Origin: Sinomicrobium soli | Lineage (GTDB): Bacteria; Bacteroidota; Bacteroidia; Flavobacteriales; Flavobacteriaceae | Length of the DNA: 64,000 nucleotides | Assembly (NCBI RefSeq): GCF_003285545.1 | Contig: NZ_QLNV01000006.1 | Coordinates: 186,001-250,000, forward strand | Direction: 5' to 3' | Shown here: in pieces, positions 17,850 to 26,301 of the stretch | Position numbering within the stretch: position 1 is the first letter of the stretch | How the letters are laid out: the number at the start of each line of letters is the position of its first letter | Notes under the pieces: model-generated | Told to the model about the DNA's origin: nothing | The model's database searches: none | What the model saw: only the letters and a program-made list of their open reading frames with translations | Translations under genes and position numbers: made by a program

Positions 17850-19268
17850 ATGATTTACAATATATATAATACTACTAAAAAACTATTATGGGGTTTTAGT
17901 ATAGCATTCTTATCCCTCTCTTGTGAAGATCTTGTTGATGTGGATATGCCTTCAACCACATTTATGGATAGAGCAACAGTTTATGAAGATGCAGGGACAG
18001 CTGAGGCTGCATTGAGAGGGGTATATGAGAGTATGCAACGCACGTCCAATTTATTCTACGAAGGTGGGTTTAACGGATCTCAAGCCGCACTGGGGTTGGC
18101 TTCTGGGGAATTATACCATCCGCAGGCTAATAATGCCATTCTACTTCAATATGAAGAAAACAATATTCTTGCGGATAATAGTTACGTCCAAGGGATATGG
18201 CAGAGTTTATACTCTTTGATTTATCAAGCGAATGTTTTAATGGAAAACACAGAAAATTCAAATACCCTCTCCAATGATTTAAAAAATCAATTGGTAGGCG
18301 AAGCCCTTTTTATCAGGGCTAAATCACATTTTGATTTGTTGAATTTATTTGGGGCTGTTCCCCTGGTAACTACATCAGACTATACCCTAAATGCCAATAT
18401 ACCCCGGACACCTGTGGAAGACATATATATCCAGGTCGAGACCGACCTTATCAAATCCCTGGATCTACTACCGAATGTCTATCCCGGGAATGGGCAACGA
18501 ATACGAGCAAATAATAGTGTAGTCAAAGCTCTATTGGCAAGAGTATACCTGTATCAGGAAAAATGGGAAAAAGGAGTCGTAATGGCCAATGAGGTCATTA
18601 GCGATGAGTTATATGAATTAGTTGAACTGAATAATATTACGGTTGCCAACAATAGGGAATCCATCTGGCAATTACCCCCTTGGTTATCAAGAAGTGGAAA
18701 TAATTTAGCTACTGGTGAAGGTATCTTTTTTGGGACTTCTTTTTACTTGAACTATTTCAGCACACTGAAAAGTGATTTTCTCAACAATTTTGAACCCGGA
18801 GATTTAAGAGAGAGTGAATGGATAAGACTTGATCCTTCGGGGCTGTATGCCCCTTATAAGTATAAAGTTAATAATACGGGAAACAGCAGAATTGAATACC
18901 AAACCATATTCCGCTTAGCGGAACAATATTTAATACGAGCGGAATGCCATACTCATTTGGGAGAATTAGCACTGGCTATTGACGATGTAGATGTTATTCG
19001 GTCGCGGGCCAATTTACCCATGATTTCAGAGACAAACCCCACTATATCACAAACTGACCTCTTGGAAATTATTATGCATGAAAGACAGGTAGAGCTATTT
19101 ACTGAATGGGGACATCGCTGGCATGATCTTAAACGTACGGGGAGGGCTGTGGAGGTCTTAAGCTCCATTAAACCTGAAATTATGCAGGATGATTTGTTAT
19201 GGCCTATTCCTCAACAGGAGATCAACAATAACCCTGCTTTAAGGGGACATCAAAATCCAGGTTATTAG
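17850..19268 (+). CDS. SusD/RagB lipoprotein of locus A
   Basis: This 472-residue lipoprotein has a signal peptide ending in FLSLSC (Cys25), followed by EDLVDVDMPSTT. The TPR-like helical core and the C-terminal part with RLAEQYLIRAECHTHLG and ELFTEWGHRWHDLKR are classic SusD/RagB landmarks. It forms the lid over the SusC barrel and captures substrate at the cell surface. It is translationally close to susC, and the M16 protease gene follows 37 bases later. Confidence 0.93.
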   Translation: MIYNIYNTTKKLLWGFSIAFLSLSCEDLVDVDMPSTTFMDRATVYEDAGTAEAALRGVYESMQRTSNLFYEGGFNGSQAALGLASGELYHPQANNAILLQYEENNILADNSYVQGIWQSLYSLIYQANVLMENTENSNTLSNDLKNQLVGEALFIRAKSHFDLLNLFGAVPLVTTSDYTLNANIPRTPVEDIYIQVETDLIKSLDLLPNVYPGNGQRIRANNSVVKALLARVYLYQEKWEKGVVMANEVISDELYELVELNNITVANNRESIWQLPPWLSRSGNNLATGEGIFFGTSFYLNYFSTLKSDFLNNFEPGDLRESEWIRLDPSGLYAPYKYKVNNTGNSRIEYQTIFRLAEQYLIRAECHTHLGELALAIDDVDVIRSRANLPMISETNPTISQTDLLEIIMHERQVELFTEWGHRWHDLKRTGRAVEVLSSIKPEIMQDDLLWPIPQQEINNNPALRGHQNPGY

Positions 19269-19305
19269 GTGTGTCACAGGCAAATTTGCCAAACAAAATA
19301 TTCAG

Positions 19306-22182
19306 ATGATGAAAATAAGCCTATTATTATATACGGTTTTAATATTTACATGGGGGGTGTCAGTTCTTAATGGACAAAACCATGACCTGGATACCCTTCC
19401 CATGGACCCCCATTTAAGAAGGGGGAAGTTAGAAAATGGTTTCACCTATTACATACGGCATTTTGAGGATATCTCAATGGGTGAAAAGCCAGGTATCCAG
19501 TTCCAGTTAATAGGACCTGGATCACGATTAGAAGATTCGGATCAGCTCGGTCTTGCGCATCTTATAGAACACATGCTGGTTTTGATGGAAATTTCGGAAA
19601 TTGGAGACATGGCTCAGTATTATTCAGATAATCAATTATCAGGTTGGATAATGAATACAGGAGATTATCGCGTAAAATATCAATGGTGTATACCCGAAGG
19701 GCATTCGGAATTATTTGAGCAAAGCCTGAAACGACTTCGGATATATGCCCGATATGATCAAATTGAACGGGCTCTGATGGATTCTGCTTTGGTCGCAAAA
19801 CTTGGACGGACCACAGTTCTTGAGGAATTAGAAACGAAGGGTATAACGGGAGCACTTACGAAAAAAAAACGTTTTATCCTGTTAAATCGACCAAAGGGAC
19901 ATCGAAACATAGATCCCCAAGCAAAACAGTTAGAGATCCAAAATATCCGTTCATTCGAACTAGAATCCCTTGTTAAGTTTTACCGGGATTGGTACCGTCC
20001 GGATCAAGAGGCGTTAATTATTGTTGGGAATGTTGATGTAGATAGTGTAGAAAAGCAGGTTCGAGCCTATTTTAGTGACCTTCCTATGAAAAATATACCA
20101 AAGGAAAAGTCTCTCCCAAAATTTCAAAAACAACGACGGATTTCACTTCCTGGCAGCAGCCAGGTAGTTGTTTTACCCTCAAAAAATCAGGATGTGGAGG
20201 TTGAACTTTACTACAAACGCAATACGGATAGAATAAATGATCGTATTGCCGATAAGGAACAATACCGGGAAAAACTATTGGCATCGCTCTATGAAACCAT
20301 GATAAAACCCCGGTTAGCACACCTTCATGAACAGTATAATGCACCCATCACCGGTAATGTATTTCAATATGAAGAGCCATTTCCCCGCACAATACAAATT
20401 GAAGCCTTGAAAACAAGCTGGAGGCTTCAAGATATCACTTTATTTAAGCCGGCATTTGACCAAATCATGACAGAACTTCAACGGGTATATCAACATGGCT
20501 TTAGCCCGGAAGAATTGCAAAAAGCGAAAAAATTGGTGATAAAACATTTGAAGGTCGAATTAAAAACCCATAGACGATTATCTCAGCAATACATCAATCA
20601 TTTTCTTTTTGGGGGAATACCATTGGACCCGGAAGATGAACAGCGTGTGGCAATTCAATTATTGAATACTATCACAGCTAAGGATGTACAACAGTACGCC
20701 CAGCATTGGTTGGATGCCCCGGACCGGGACGTGGTTATTTTGCTGCCTGAAGGCATTGATGCGTCAACCCTACCCAATGATAAACAAATTTCAGACTGGA
20801 TTGCTGCAATAAAAGAATCTGATCTTGCTTCTTATACCGAAGGCAAAACAAGAGGACTATCCAATTTATTATCCGATAAGGAACTTGCCGCACTTAATGA
20901 AGTTTCGTATACATCGTCTGGTATCAAGAGTACTGGTATTACCCAATTACTACTCAATAATGGTATTTCGGTATTGTTATACCCTGTGGCCAACCCTAAA
21001 AATCTGGGAGTCACCTTATATGGAAAGGGGTGGGGAGGAGCTGACTTATTTTATGGGGAGGATAAAACGACAGCGTTGCAGGCTGGAAGCATTGTAGCCC
21101 ATGGAGGTGTAGGCGGTTGGGATAAATTTGATCTGGCCCGGTACGAAAAAAACACCGGGGTACAGGTATCTACCAAAGTTTTAGAAGATGGTATTTCGAT
21201 TAACGGAAAGACGGGTGCTTCTCATATAGAGGGCATGTTGCAACTGGTCTATTTATATGCTACAGCCCCGAATCGAAATAAAATGGCGTTTGTTGATTGG
21301 GTGAACCGTGCTAAAAAACGAGTGAAAACAGACCACATGGAAAAATCTTCTTCAATTTATACCGTGGTTAAAAGTGAAATTATGGGGCAGACACCTCAAA
21401 AAAAAGATAACCTTAGTATGGCAGATATCGAGGCTATGTCTTTAGAAAAGACATTAGAGTTTTATATGGAAATATTTAGGCGTGCAAAAGATCTGACGTT
21501 TGTAATCAGTGGTGATTTTGATGTAGATGTTATTGAACCCTTGGTTAGTCGCTACTTGGGGAACTTGCCGGTTAAAGGTGAAAGACCGGAGGCGCAGACA
21601 GCCGATCCGAAATCCGGAATTTTTAAATCTTTTGCGGACCCTGGAAATCAATATAAGATTGCACTAATTTATGCGGGGGTTTTTTCGGATACTCCAACAA
21701 ACCGTGTGAGAATAAAAGTCCTGGGAAAACTGATTGATAGAATAATCTACTTAAGATCAAGAAATGAGGGTAGTTATTGGGGGCTCAATACGCGACTTAC
21801 CTTAGACCCATCTACTTTTTGTATCAGTATCACCAATGGGCGGTCAGGAGGAATGACCAGTGTAGCTGATCTGGATGTAGTGGAACAGTTGGTTAAAGAG
21901 GAAGTTAAGGCTGTTCTGGATGGAAATATTGAGGATGTGATTTTTCGGAACGCAGTTGACACTGTTCGTATGCAGTTGACGAGATTACTTAACGAGCCCA
22001 AGTTAATGAGTGATTACTTGTTGAGTCAGAGCCAAACTAACCTCCCTCTGGATATGCTCTGGAAAGAACTGGAAGTACTTGATACTATTACCCCCGCAGA
22101 TATCCAACAGGCGGCACGGAGATATCTGGCCGATCATTGTGCGAGTATACTAAGGCTAATACCCGAACATGAAATTAAGTAA
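19306..22182 (+). CDS. Secreted M16-family zinc metalloprotease of locus A
   Basis: This 958-residue protein has a signal peptide (about 1-23) and the inverted zinc motif HLIEH (His85, Glu88, His89). Glu173/174 in VLEELETKG probably provides the third ligand. Two pairs of M16 lobes follow: SLVKFYRDWYRPDQEALIIVG marks the end of lobe 1 and EFYMEIFRRAKDLTFVISGDFD-like sequence the later half (landmark LTFVISGDFD). Length fits pitrilysin/insulinase enzymes that act on small folded or unfolded peptides inside a closed chamber. Two ATGs (19306, 19309) are in tandem. Its link to a TonB-dependent pair recalls the FusA/FusC import system of Pectobacterium, in which an M16 protease cuts imported ferredoxin. 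Confidence 0.88.
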   Translation: MMKISLLLYTVLIFTWGVSVLNGQNHDLDTLPMDPHLRRGKLENGFTYYIRHFEDISMGEKPGIQFQLIGPGSRLEDSDQLGLAHLIEHMLVLMEISEIGDMAQYYSDNQLSGWIMNTGDYRVKYQWCIPEGHSELFEQSLKRLRIYARYDQIERALMDSALVAKLGRTTVLEELETKGITGALTKKKRFILLNRPKGHRNIDPQAKQLEIQNIRSFELESLVKFYRDWYRPDQEALIIVGNVDVDSVEKQVRAYFSDLPMKNIPKEKSLPKFQKQRRISLPGSSQVVVLPSKNQDVEVELYYKRNTDRINDRIADKEQYREKLLASLYETMIKPRLAHLHEQYNAPITGNVFQYEEPFPRTIQIEALKTSWRLQDITLFKPAFDQIMTELQRVYQHGFSPEELQKAKKLVIKHLKVELKTHRRLSQQYINHFLFGGIPLDPEDEQRVAIQLLNTITAKDVQQYAQHWLDAPDRDVVILLPEGIDASTLPNDKQISDWIAAIKESDLASYTEGKTRGLSNLLSDKELAALNEVSYTSSGIKSTGITQLLLNNGISVLLYPVANPKNLGVTLYGKGWGGADLFYGEDKTTALQAGSIVAHGGVGGWDKFDLARYEKNTGVQVSTKVLEDGISINGKTGASHIEGMLQLVYLYATAPNRNKMAFVDWVNRAKKRVKTDHMEKSSSIYTVVKSEIMGQTPQKKDNLSMADIEAMSLEKTLEFYMEIFRRAKDLTFVISGDFDVDVIEPLVSRYLGNLPVKGERPEAQTADPKSGIFKSFADPGNQYKIALIYAGVFSDTPTNRVRIKVLGKLIDRIIYLRSRNEGSYWGLNTRLTLDPSTFCISITNGRSGGMTSVADLDVVEQLVKEEVKAVLDGNIEDVIFRNAVDTVRMQLTRLLNEPKLMSDYLLSQSQTNLPLDMLWKELEVLDTITPADIQQAARRYLADHCASILRLIPEHEIK

Positions 22183-22266
22183 AATATGTTGGGATGATAT
22201 AAGGTATAAGGGAGATTGTTGTGTTAATGATGGGACTTTATTATAAGGTTTCACCTATGTTAATTA

Positions 22267-22302
22267 AATAAGGGCTGTCGAAATGTTTCGACAACCCTTA
22301 TT
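22267..22302. terminator. Terminator between convergent halves of locus A
   Basis: Arms 22267-22283 and 22286-22302 pair over 17 positions with one imperfect pair. They are flanked by A/T-rich runs on both sides. The hairpin lies between the M16 gene and the oppositely read small-protein gene, so it can serve both strands. Confidence 0.7.
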
Positions 22303-22310
22303 AAATAAAA

Positions 22311-22643
22311 TTAATTGGGTTCAACCAGCTGATAGACGGATACTCCGCTATCAAAAGGTATTGCATTATCGTTCATCAAAGACTGTGTACAGTTGTTATC
22401 CTGATAAGCTGCAGAGGTTGTATTATTCCCTTCCTCAACATCAAGAATAACAGTACACGGTTGGTCACCAGTACTTTCACATGTAGTGTTTACTGGCTGA
22501 CAAGTAACAATATTATTGTCTGCATCCGACTCTGTTTGATAAACCTTAACACGTACGAGTTCTGGTGCAAAAGCAGAAGCTACTGCGCTTCCAATAGCAA
22601 AAACAGCTATCAGCATTCCGAAAAAAACTTTTTTTGTTTTCAT
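22311..22643 (-). CDS. Small secreted four-cysteine protein A1 (DUF6520-like)
   Basis: This 110-residue protein has an N-terminal signal peptide (MKTKKVFFGMLIAVFAIGSA, cleavage near residue 25). The mature part has four cysteines with spacing C-x6-C-x7-C-x21-C, including CESTGDQPC. It ends VYQLVEPN. The gene at 22754 shares the spacing and the end motif, and locus B has a third relative. The general look (short, secreted, Cys-rich, in Bacteroidota, next to MauE/DoxX genes) recalls DUF6520 proteins, but I am not certain of that match. It is the last gene of the minus-strand operon of locus A. Function is unknown; a disulfide-bonded secreted peptide or substrate of the locus is an inference. 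Confidence 0.7.
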   Translation of the reverse strand: MKTKKVFFGMLIAVFAIGSAVASAFAPELVRVKVYQTESDADNNIVTCQPVNTTCESTGDQPCTVILDVEEGNNTTSAAYQDNNCTQSLMNDNAIPFDSGVSVYQLVEPN

Positions 22644-22753
22644 GATAATTTGGTTTAATGATTAATATTAGGGCCAACTTTGGTTTACCAGGCATGGCTT
22701 CTTCCCGGCCTTATATTACCGGTAATAAGGGTATTGTCTTAAGAGTTTATTTT

Positions 22754-23083
22754 CTATTCAGGTTCCACCAATTTATAAACCGGCATATTTGAAACAATAG
22801 CCGTTTGATTGGAATGATTTGATTGGAGGGTGCAATTAATATCCCGGTATACCCTATTAGTAATATCATTTCCTTCTGATACATTTAATTTGGCAGAACA
22901 GACATAATCTCCTGCACTTTCGCAAGTCACCGTTAGGGGCAAACAGTAAAGGACATTTTCGAAATAATCATTTTCGGTGATATATGCCTTTACATGAGTA
23001 TATTCGGGGATCAATTCTTTAGTTGTGGAATAGGTGATACCAACCAGGAATACTATTCCAAACAGCATTCTTCTTCTTTTCAT
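22754..23083 (-). CDS. Small secreted four-cysteine protein A2 (DUF6520-like)
   Basis: This 109-residue protein has a basic start (MKRRRMLFG) and a hydrophobic signal segment. It has four cysteines spaced C-x6-C-x7-C-x21-C, exactly as in the gene at 22311, including CESAGDYVC. It ends VYKLVEPE. Outside the cysteine frame the two proteins are quite different, which suggests an old duplication. It lies 110 bases upstream of A1 and 38 bases after the propeller-like gene, on the same strand. Function is unknown. Confidence 0.7.
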   Translation of the reverse strand: MKRRRMLFGIVFLVGITYSTTKELIPEYTHVKAYITENDYFENVLYCLPLTVTCESAGDYVCSAKLNVSEGNDITNRVYRDINCTLQSNHSNQTAIVSNMPVYKLVEPE

Positions 23084-23121
23084 CTTTTAAGTAATTTATG
23101 GTTCAACTATTTTTTTAAAAT

Positions 23122-24240
23122 TTATTTTTGCCCCAACTGGTTGTTATGGTATGAGGTATTAGATAAACTTTTCTCAGGTTTGGGGATGTGATAACTTACC
23201 AGATATTGTTCTTGTATCCCTACCAGATAATCCCCGAGTACTTTAAATTTTATCATTCTATGCTCTTTGTAGGCTGGGATGTAAAAACTATACAAATAAT
23301 TACCATTGGTTATATTATAAACATCTACGACAGAGTTTGCTGCAAAGTTGTCTTCATTTTCATTTTTGGACATAATACCTGAAATGTTATATAAATATTG
23401 CCCATCAAGTGCACTGGAGCGCTGAGTAACGGAGGGTTGTGAGGTTAGGGTAAAAGAGTTGTCAGATTCAATTCGCGCCGTTTCAAAACGTGCCCAGCTT
23501 ATAGTGTCCAGAGTGTTAAACCTGTTGACGAGATTAAGGTCTTGATCTATAACATTATATTGATTCCTGTAACGATAGATATAAACAAGCCTTTGTAGTT
23601 CTTTACTGTAATGCATAATTCCGTCTACAGAAAACAAACCGTCCTTTTGCTTTTCCAAGATATTGTAGTTGGGTTTGAAATAGGGTTCATAACTCGTCTC
23701 CAGAGCAAGTTGGTAAGCTTGTTGAATTTTGCTGTGAAATTTGATTGCAAATTTGGTCGTATCAATAGGGATGGCATCCACAAAATAAGCGCTATCCTGC
23801 ATAAATTGTCGTGCAACTCTTTCTTTTAGGTTCGCACGTAAAATAGCGGGTTTTATGCCATGAAAAAGATAAATATATGGTGGTTGTACCCTGGCCCTGA
23901 ACTGTCTTGGATTATCTACTTTTTCCAATTGAATATTGATGGGTAGCACCGCAGTATCTTTAAGTTCATGATCTGCCCGCATTAAATAGGCCGGAGCGGT
24001 GTAATTACTCACATAAATGGCATCGTCAGTAATTCCTGATAAGTAGAATGAATTAAGGCCTAAATCTAAGACAGCGGTACGCTCCACGCTGCCCTCAGGT
24101 AAAAATTTACGATCAAAACTGCCTCTGTAAATTTCATAACTGCTAAGAGGTGAAAGTGCATATAATCCCGCCAGTACGGCTATCATTGCGACGGCGCAAA
24201 GCCCTATGAGGAGGAGTGATTTTTTGTCGGTTCTTTTCAT
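23122..24240 (-). CDS. Membrane-anchored propeller-like protein of locus A
   Basis: This 372-residue protein has an N-terminal membrane anchor (about 9-29, SLLLIGLCAVAMIAVLAGLY) and a large periplasmic region. The region has repeating strand-rich blocks (DDAIYVSNYTAPAYLM, PPYIYLFHG, LQRLVYIYRYRNQYNVID, YLYSFYIPAYKEHRM, YLVGIQEQYLVSYHI). The pattern suggests a six- or seven-bladed beta-propeller. The protein at 41083 in locus B keeps the same blocks (VVYLSNYTAPLHLV, VYVYYYRNQYIVTD, FYLPPYREQRVSRF). I know no named family for it. It lies between the MauE-like gene and the four-cysteine genes, so a role in their maturation or sensing is possible. Confidence 0.6.
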   Translation of the reverse strand: MKRTDKKSLLLIGLCAVAMIAVLAGLYALSPLSSYEIYRGSFDRKFLPEGSVERTAVLDLGLNSFYLSGITDDAIYVSNYTAPAYLMRADHELKDTAVLPINIQLEKVDNPRQFRARVQPPYIYLFHGIKPAILRANLKERVARQFMQDSAYFVDAIPIDTTKFAIKFHSKIQQAYQLALETSYEPYFKPNYNILEKQKDGLFSVDGIMHYSKELQRLVYIYRYRNQYNVIDQDLNLVNRFNTLDTISWARFETARIESDNSFTLTSQPSVTQRSSALDGQYLYNISGIMSKNENEDNFAANSVVDVYNITNGNYLYSFYIPAYKEHRMIKFKVLGDYLVGIQEQYLVSYHIPKPEKSLSNTSYHNNQLGQK

Positions 24241-24277
24241 GGTTGGGGTGGTTAAGGTATATAGATATTTTTTTTGG

Positions 24278-24754
24278 TTAAGCTATAACATAAGCCTGTG
24301 TTTTGGTTTGAGGTCTGTTATTTATTAATATTCCAAAAATGGCCAGTAATGTAAAAGCGCTATTAAATACGAGGTGCTCTCCCCAACCCATACTACTTAA
24401 TATCCCCCCGCAGGAGCAGGGTACATAGGGGCTATAATTTAGGATAATAAAAATGTATCCGGTAAACACGAACATGAGGGAGAATGCTGCATATAAACCG
24501 TAAATACGTAACCGTGGCATAAAAAGAAAAAAGGCTAAAATAATTTCCAGGATAGGAACACCCCAGGCTAAAAGTGGTGCAAAACTGGTAATTAATGGAC
24601 TTTTCGTCATCTGGACCTGAAATTTCTGTACGTCCATCAGTTTACTGAATGCAGCATAAAGGAACAGGAAAATAAAGAGGTAACAGATAATTTCCAAAAT
24701 GATATTTCGATGCCTGAGCACAAAACGAGGTAGGGTTAATACAACATTTTTCAT
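24278..24754 (-). CDS. MauE/DoxX-like redox membrane protein of locus A
   Basis: This 158-residue protein has four membrane segments, with FLFLYAAFSKLMDV after the first and VPCSCGGILSSMGWGEH in a loop before the last. Family relatives (MauE, DoxX) support disulfide formation or electron transfer at the membrane. The CSCGG cysteines are the obvious redox pair. The copy in locus B at 42143 keeps VPCSCGGILEKMGWEEHLVFNS, so this loop is the conserved heart. As first larger gene of an operon that encodes four-cysteine secreted proteins, it may oxidise their thiols; that is inference. Confidence 0.78.
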   Translation of the reverse strand: MKNVVLTLPRFVLRHRNIILEIICYLFIFLFLYAAFSKLMDVQKFQVQMTKSPLITSFAPLLAWGVPILEIILAFFLFMPRLRIYGLYAAFSLMFVFTGYIFIILNYSPYVPCSCGGILSSMGWGEHLVFNSAFTLLAIFGILINNRPQTKTQAYVIA

Positions 24755-24914
24755 CTTTGGGGTAGATTTAGGTTGTTTACATTATTAATTCTTGTCAGGA
24801 CTGAGGGAGCTAAGGAGTAGTAGAAATTATGACGTGTTCCGACCAGGTTCTTAAAACTACACATAACTCCCTAAGCCTAACATTATATAGGTGTTGGTTA
24901 ATTAGTTTAAATTT

Positions 24915-24983
24915 TTAAAGCCCGGAGCAGCAGGTTTTCTTTTTACCGGTCTGCACGTTCACTTTGCCCCGGGCTTCTGACAT
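24915..24983 (-). CDS. Possible 22-residue leader peptide with a Cys-Cys pair
   Basis: An ATG at 24981-24983 opens a 22-codon frame ending in TAA. The product starts MSEARGKVNV and ends in KKKTCCSGL, with adjacent cysteines at 18 and 19. The ATG lies about 34 bases after a TAAATTTG promoter element on the same strand, so it would be the first frame in the transcript. The DNA also forms a hairpin: 24918-24929 pairs with 24966-24977 over 12 positions, one of them G-U. It may be a translated leader, a tiny peptide, or chance within an RNA structure. No counterpart was found in locus B. Confidence 0.25.
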   Translation of the reverse strand: MSEARGKVNVQTGKKKTCCSGL

Positions 24984-25016
24984 GTTTAAACGAAAAATTT
25001 AAAAATCATGATAGTT

Positions 25017-25024
25017 CAAATTTA
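25017..25024 (-). promoter_or_regulatory. Bacteroidota-type -7 element for the locus A minus operon
   Basis: On the minus strand this reads TAAATTTG, a full match to the TANNTTTG consensus. There is no TTG at 19 bases upstream, which fits a promoter that needs an activator. The phased repeats at 25076-25130 lie 52 bases further upstream. Confidence 0.45.
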
Positions 25025-25075
25025 TTTTAGGTTTTTCGCTGATGTAAAGTTCTGTAAATAAATAAACTAATCTTT

Positions 25076-25130
25076 CCTAATTCCGTACTATTTTATTCGC
25101 AATTCCGTACTTTTTCTTCCTAATTCCGGG
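25076..25130 (-). promoter_or_regulatory. Three direct repeats spaced 22 and 21 bp, likely activator sites
   Basis: The sequence AATTCCGTACT occurs at 25079-25089 and 25101-25111, and AATTCCG again at 25122-25128. The 14-base blocks begin at 25076, 25098 and 25119, i.e. two helical turns apart, so a protein would bind on one face of the DNA. AraC-type proteins bind direct repeats in this way, and an AraC gene ends 75 bases away. The position upstream of the TAAATTTG element fits activation of the mauE/propeller/four-cysteine operon. Confidence 0.5.
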
Positions 25131-25203
25131 AACCTTCCAGTCGTTTTTGCAAATAGTAACGACCAGCAGGCTATATAATGTGTGAAATTGCTCACTTGGT
25201 CGC

Positions 25204-26121
25204 TTAGCGGTTTTTCCTGATGCTTCCCGGGCTGCAACCAAAGTATTGTTTAAAGGAGCGGTAGAAACTCGATAGCACCTTATACCCGGTGCTATCGGCG
25301 ATTTGCACTATAGACTGGTCTGTGGTTTTAAGCAGGTGTAGTGCCTGTTCCATTCTTATATTGGTATAATAATGATAAACGGAGGTTTCGTAATACGTAT
25401 GAAATCCCGATTTCAGTTTTTTCTCGTTGATCCCAAACTTCGTAGCAAGTCCTTTTACGGTAAGCCAGGGCTCCTGTATATGTTCTCGTATATAGGCCGC
25501 GATGTTATGGATAAGCTCTTCTTCACTATTTTGTGGTTGTGGTGTACCAGGTGAGGAGGGCATATGATGTTCTATGTCTTTCATGGCCCGGGATAATTTT
25601 TGATCGAGTTCCTGTTCTGTAAAGGAATGTCGCTGTGAGGTAAGGTATAAGGTTCCGTCATCGGGGGCCCGAAATAGAAAGGAGAAGGTAGGGTACTCGC
25701 CGTGATGGGTTTTGTAGATTAAATTGGTAAAAAAGTGACGGGTACGGGTAGTGAGCTGTAGTACGGCATATTCCCAGTTATCCAGGTTGCCTTCGGAAAG
25801 TAGTGAGGAAAAGTCGGTTCCAGTTAATGTGCCTGGAGAGGTACCTAAACACAACTCGGCAAACCGGTTAAATTTTTGTATACGAAATGCATGATCAAGC
25901 GTGAAAGCGAGTGTGTCTCCTGGAGTGTCGGCAAGTATATCGCCTTCGCGGCCAGTTAATTTCTGCTCCATAAGCTCAGACATGTGGTTAATATTCCGGA
26001 TTACGGTATTAAATATGGGATCATCTGTAGAGAGGTTGAGCCGGTAACTGAAATTCCCGGTAAAGATCAAACTCAATATTTGCATCAGATAGTAGGTTTG
26101 GGTTTGGTTGGGTAAGTACAT
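25204..26121 (-). CDS. AraC-family regulator of locus A
   Basis: The last 100 of 305 residues form an AraC DNA-binding domain with two HTH units: LTVKGLATKFGINEKKLKSGF and QSIVQIADSTGYKVLSSFYRSFKQYFGCSP (cited as landmarks IADSTGYKVLSSFYRSFK). The N-terminal 200 residues look like a PAS-type sensor (FTLDHAFRIQKFNRFAELC), so the ligand is probably small and cytoplasmic. It lies directly upstream of the minus operon and its phased repeats, the likely target. A different pair of direct repeats sits upstream of its own start (26302-26339). Confidence 0.85.
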   Translation of the reverse strand: MYLPNQTQTYYLMQILSLIFTGNFSYRLNLSTDDPIFNTVIRNINHMSELMEQKLTGREGDILADTPGDTLAFTLDHAFRIQKFNRFAELCLGTSPGTLTGTDFSSLLSEGNLDNWEYAVLQLTTRTRHFFTNLIYKTHHGEYPTFSFLFRAPDDGTLYLTSQRHSFTEQELDQKLSRAMKDIEHHMPSSPGTPQPQNSEEELIHNIAAYIREHIQEPWLTVKGLATKFGINEKKLKSGFHTYYETSVYHYYTNIRMEQALHLLKTTDQSIVQIADSTGYKVLSSFYRSFKQYFGCSPGSIRKNR

Positions 26122-26301
26122 TTTGAGGTGGTTTAAATTAAGGGTGAGTTGTTTGTCAATCTACTCAACTGGGGTGTTGCATACTCCCTGTAACATATAG
26201 TTTGGGGGATCGGTGCGATGTTGAGGGGTGTTTCATCTTGAGGGTTATAAAATGAACGCATTTCTTTAAAGTAGGAAATTACGTATTATGAAGCAATAGA
26301 A

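Larger units (their letters stand above)
24755..25203. other. Regulatory stretch upstream of the minus-strand operon of locus A
   Basis: These 449 bases hold, read toward MauE on the minus strand: three phased AATTCCG repeats (25076-25130), a -7-like TAAATTTG (25017-25024), a 22-codon open frame (24915-24983) containing a strong hairpin, and about 160 bases of leader with nothing recognised. Confidence 0.5.
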
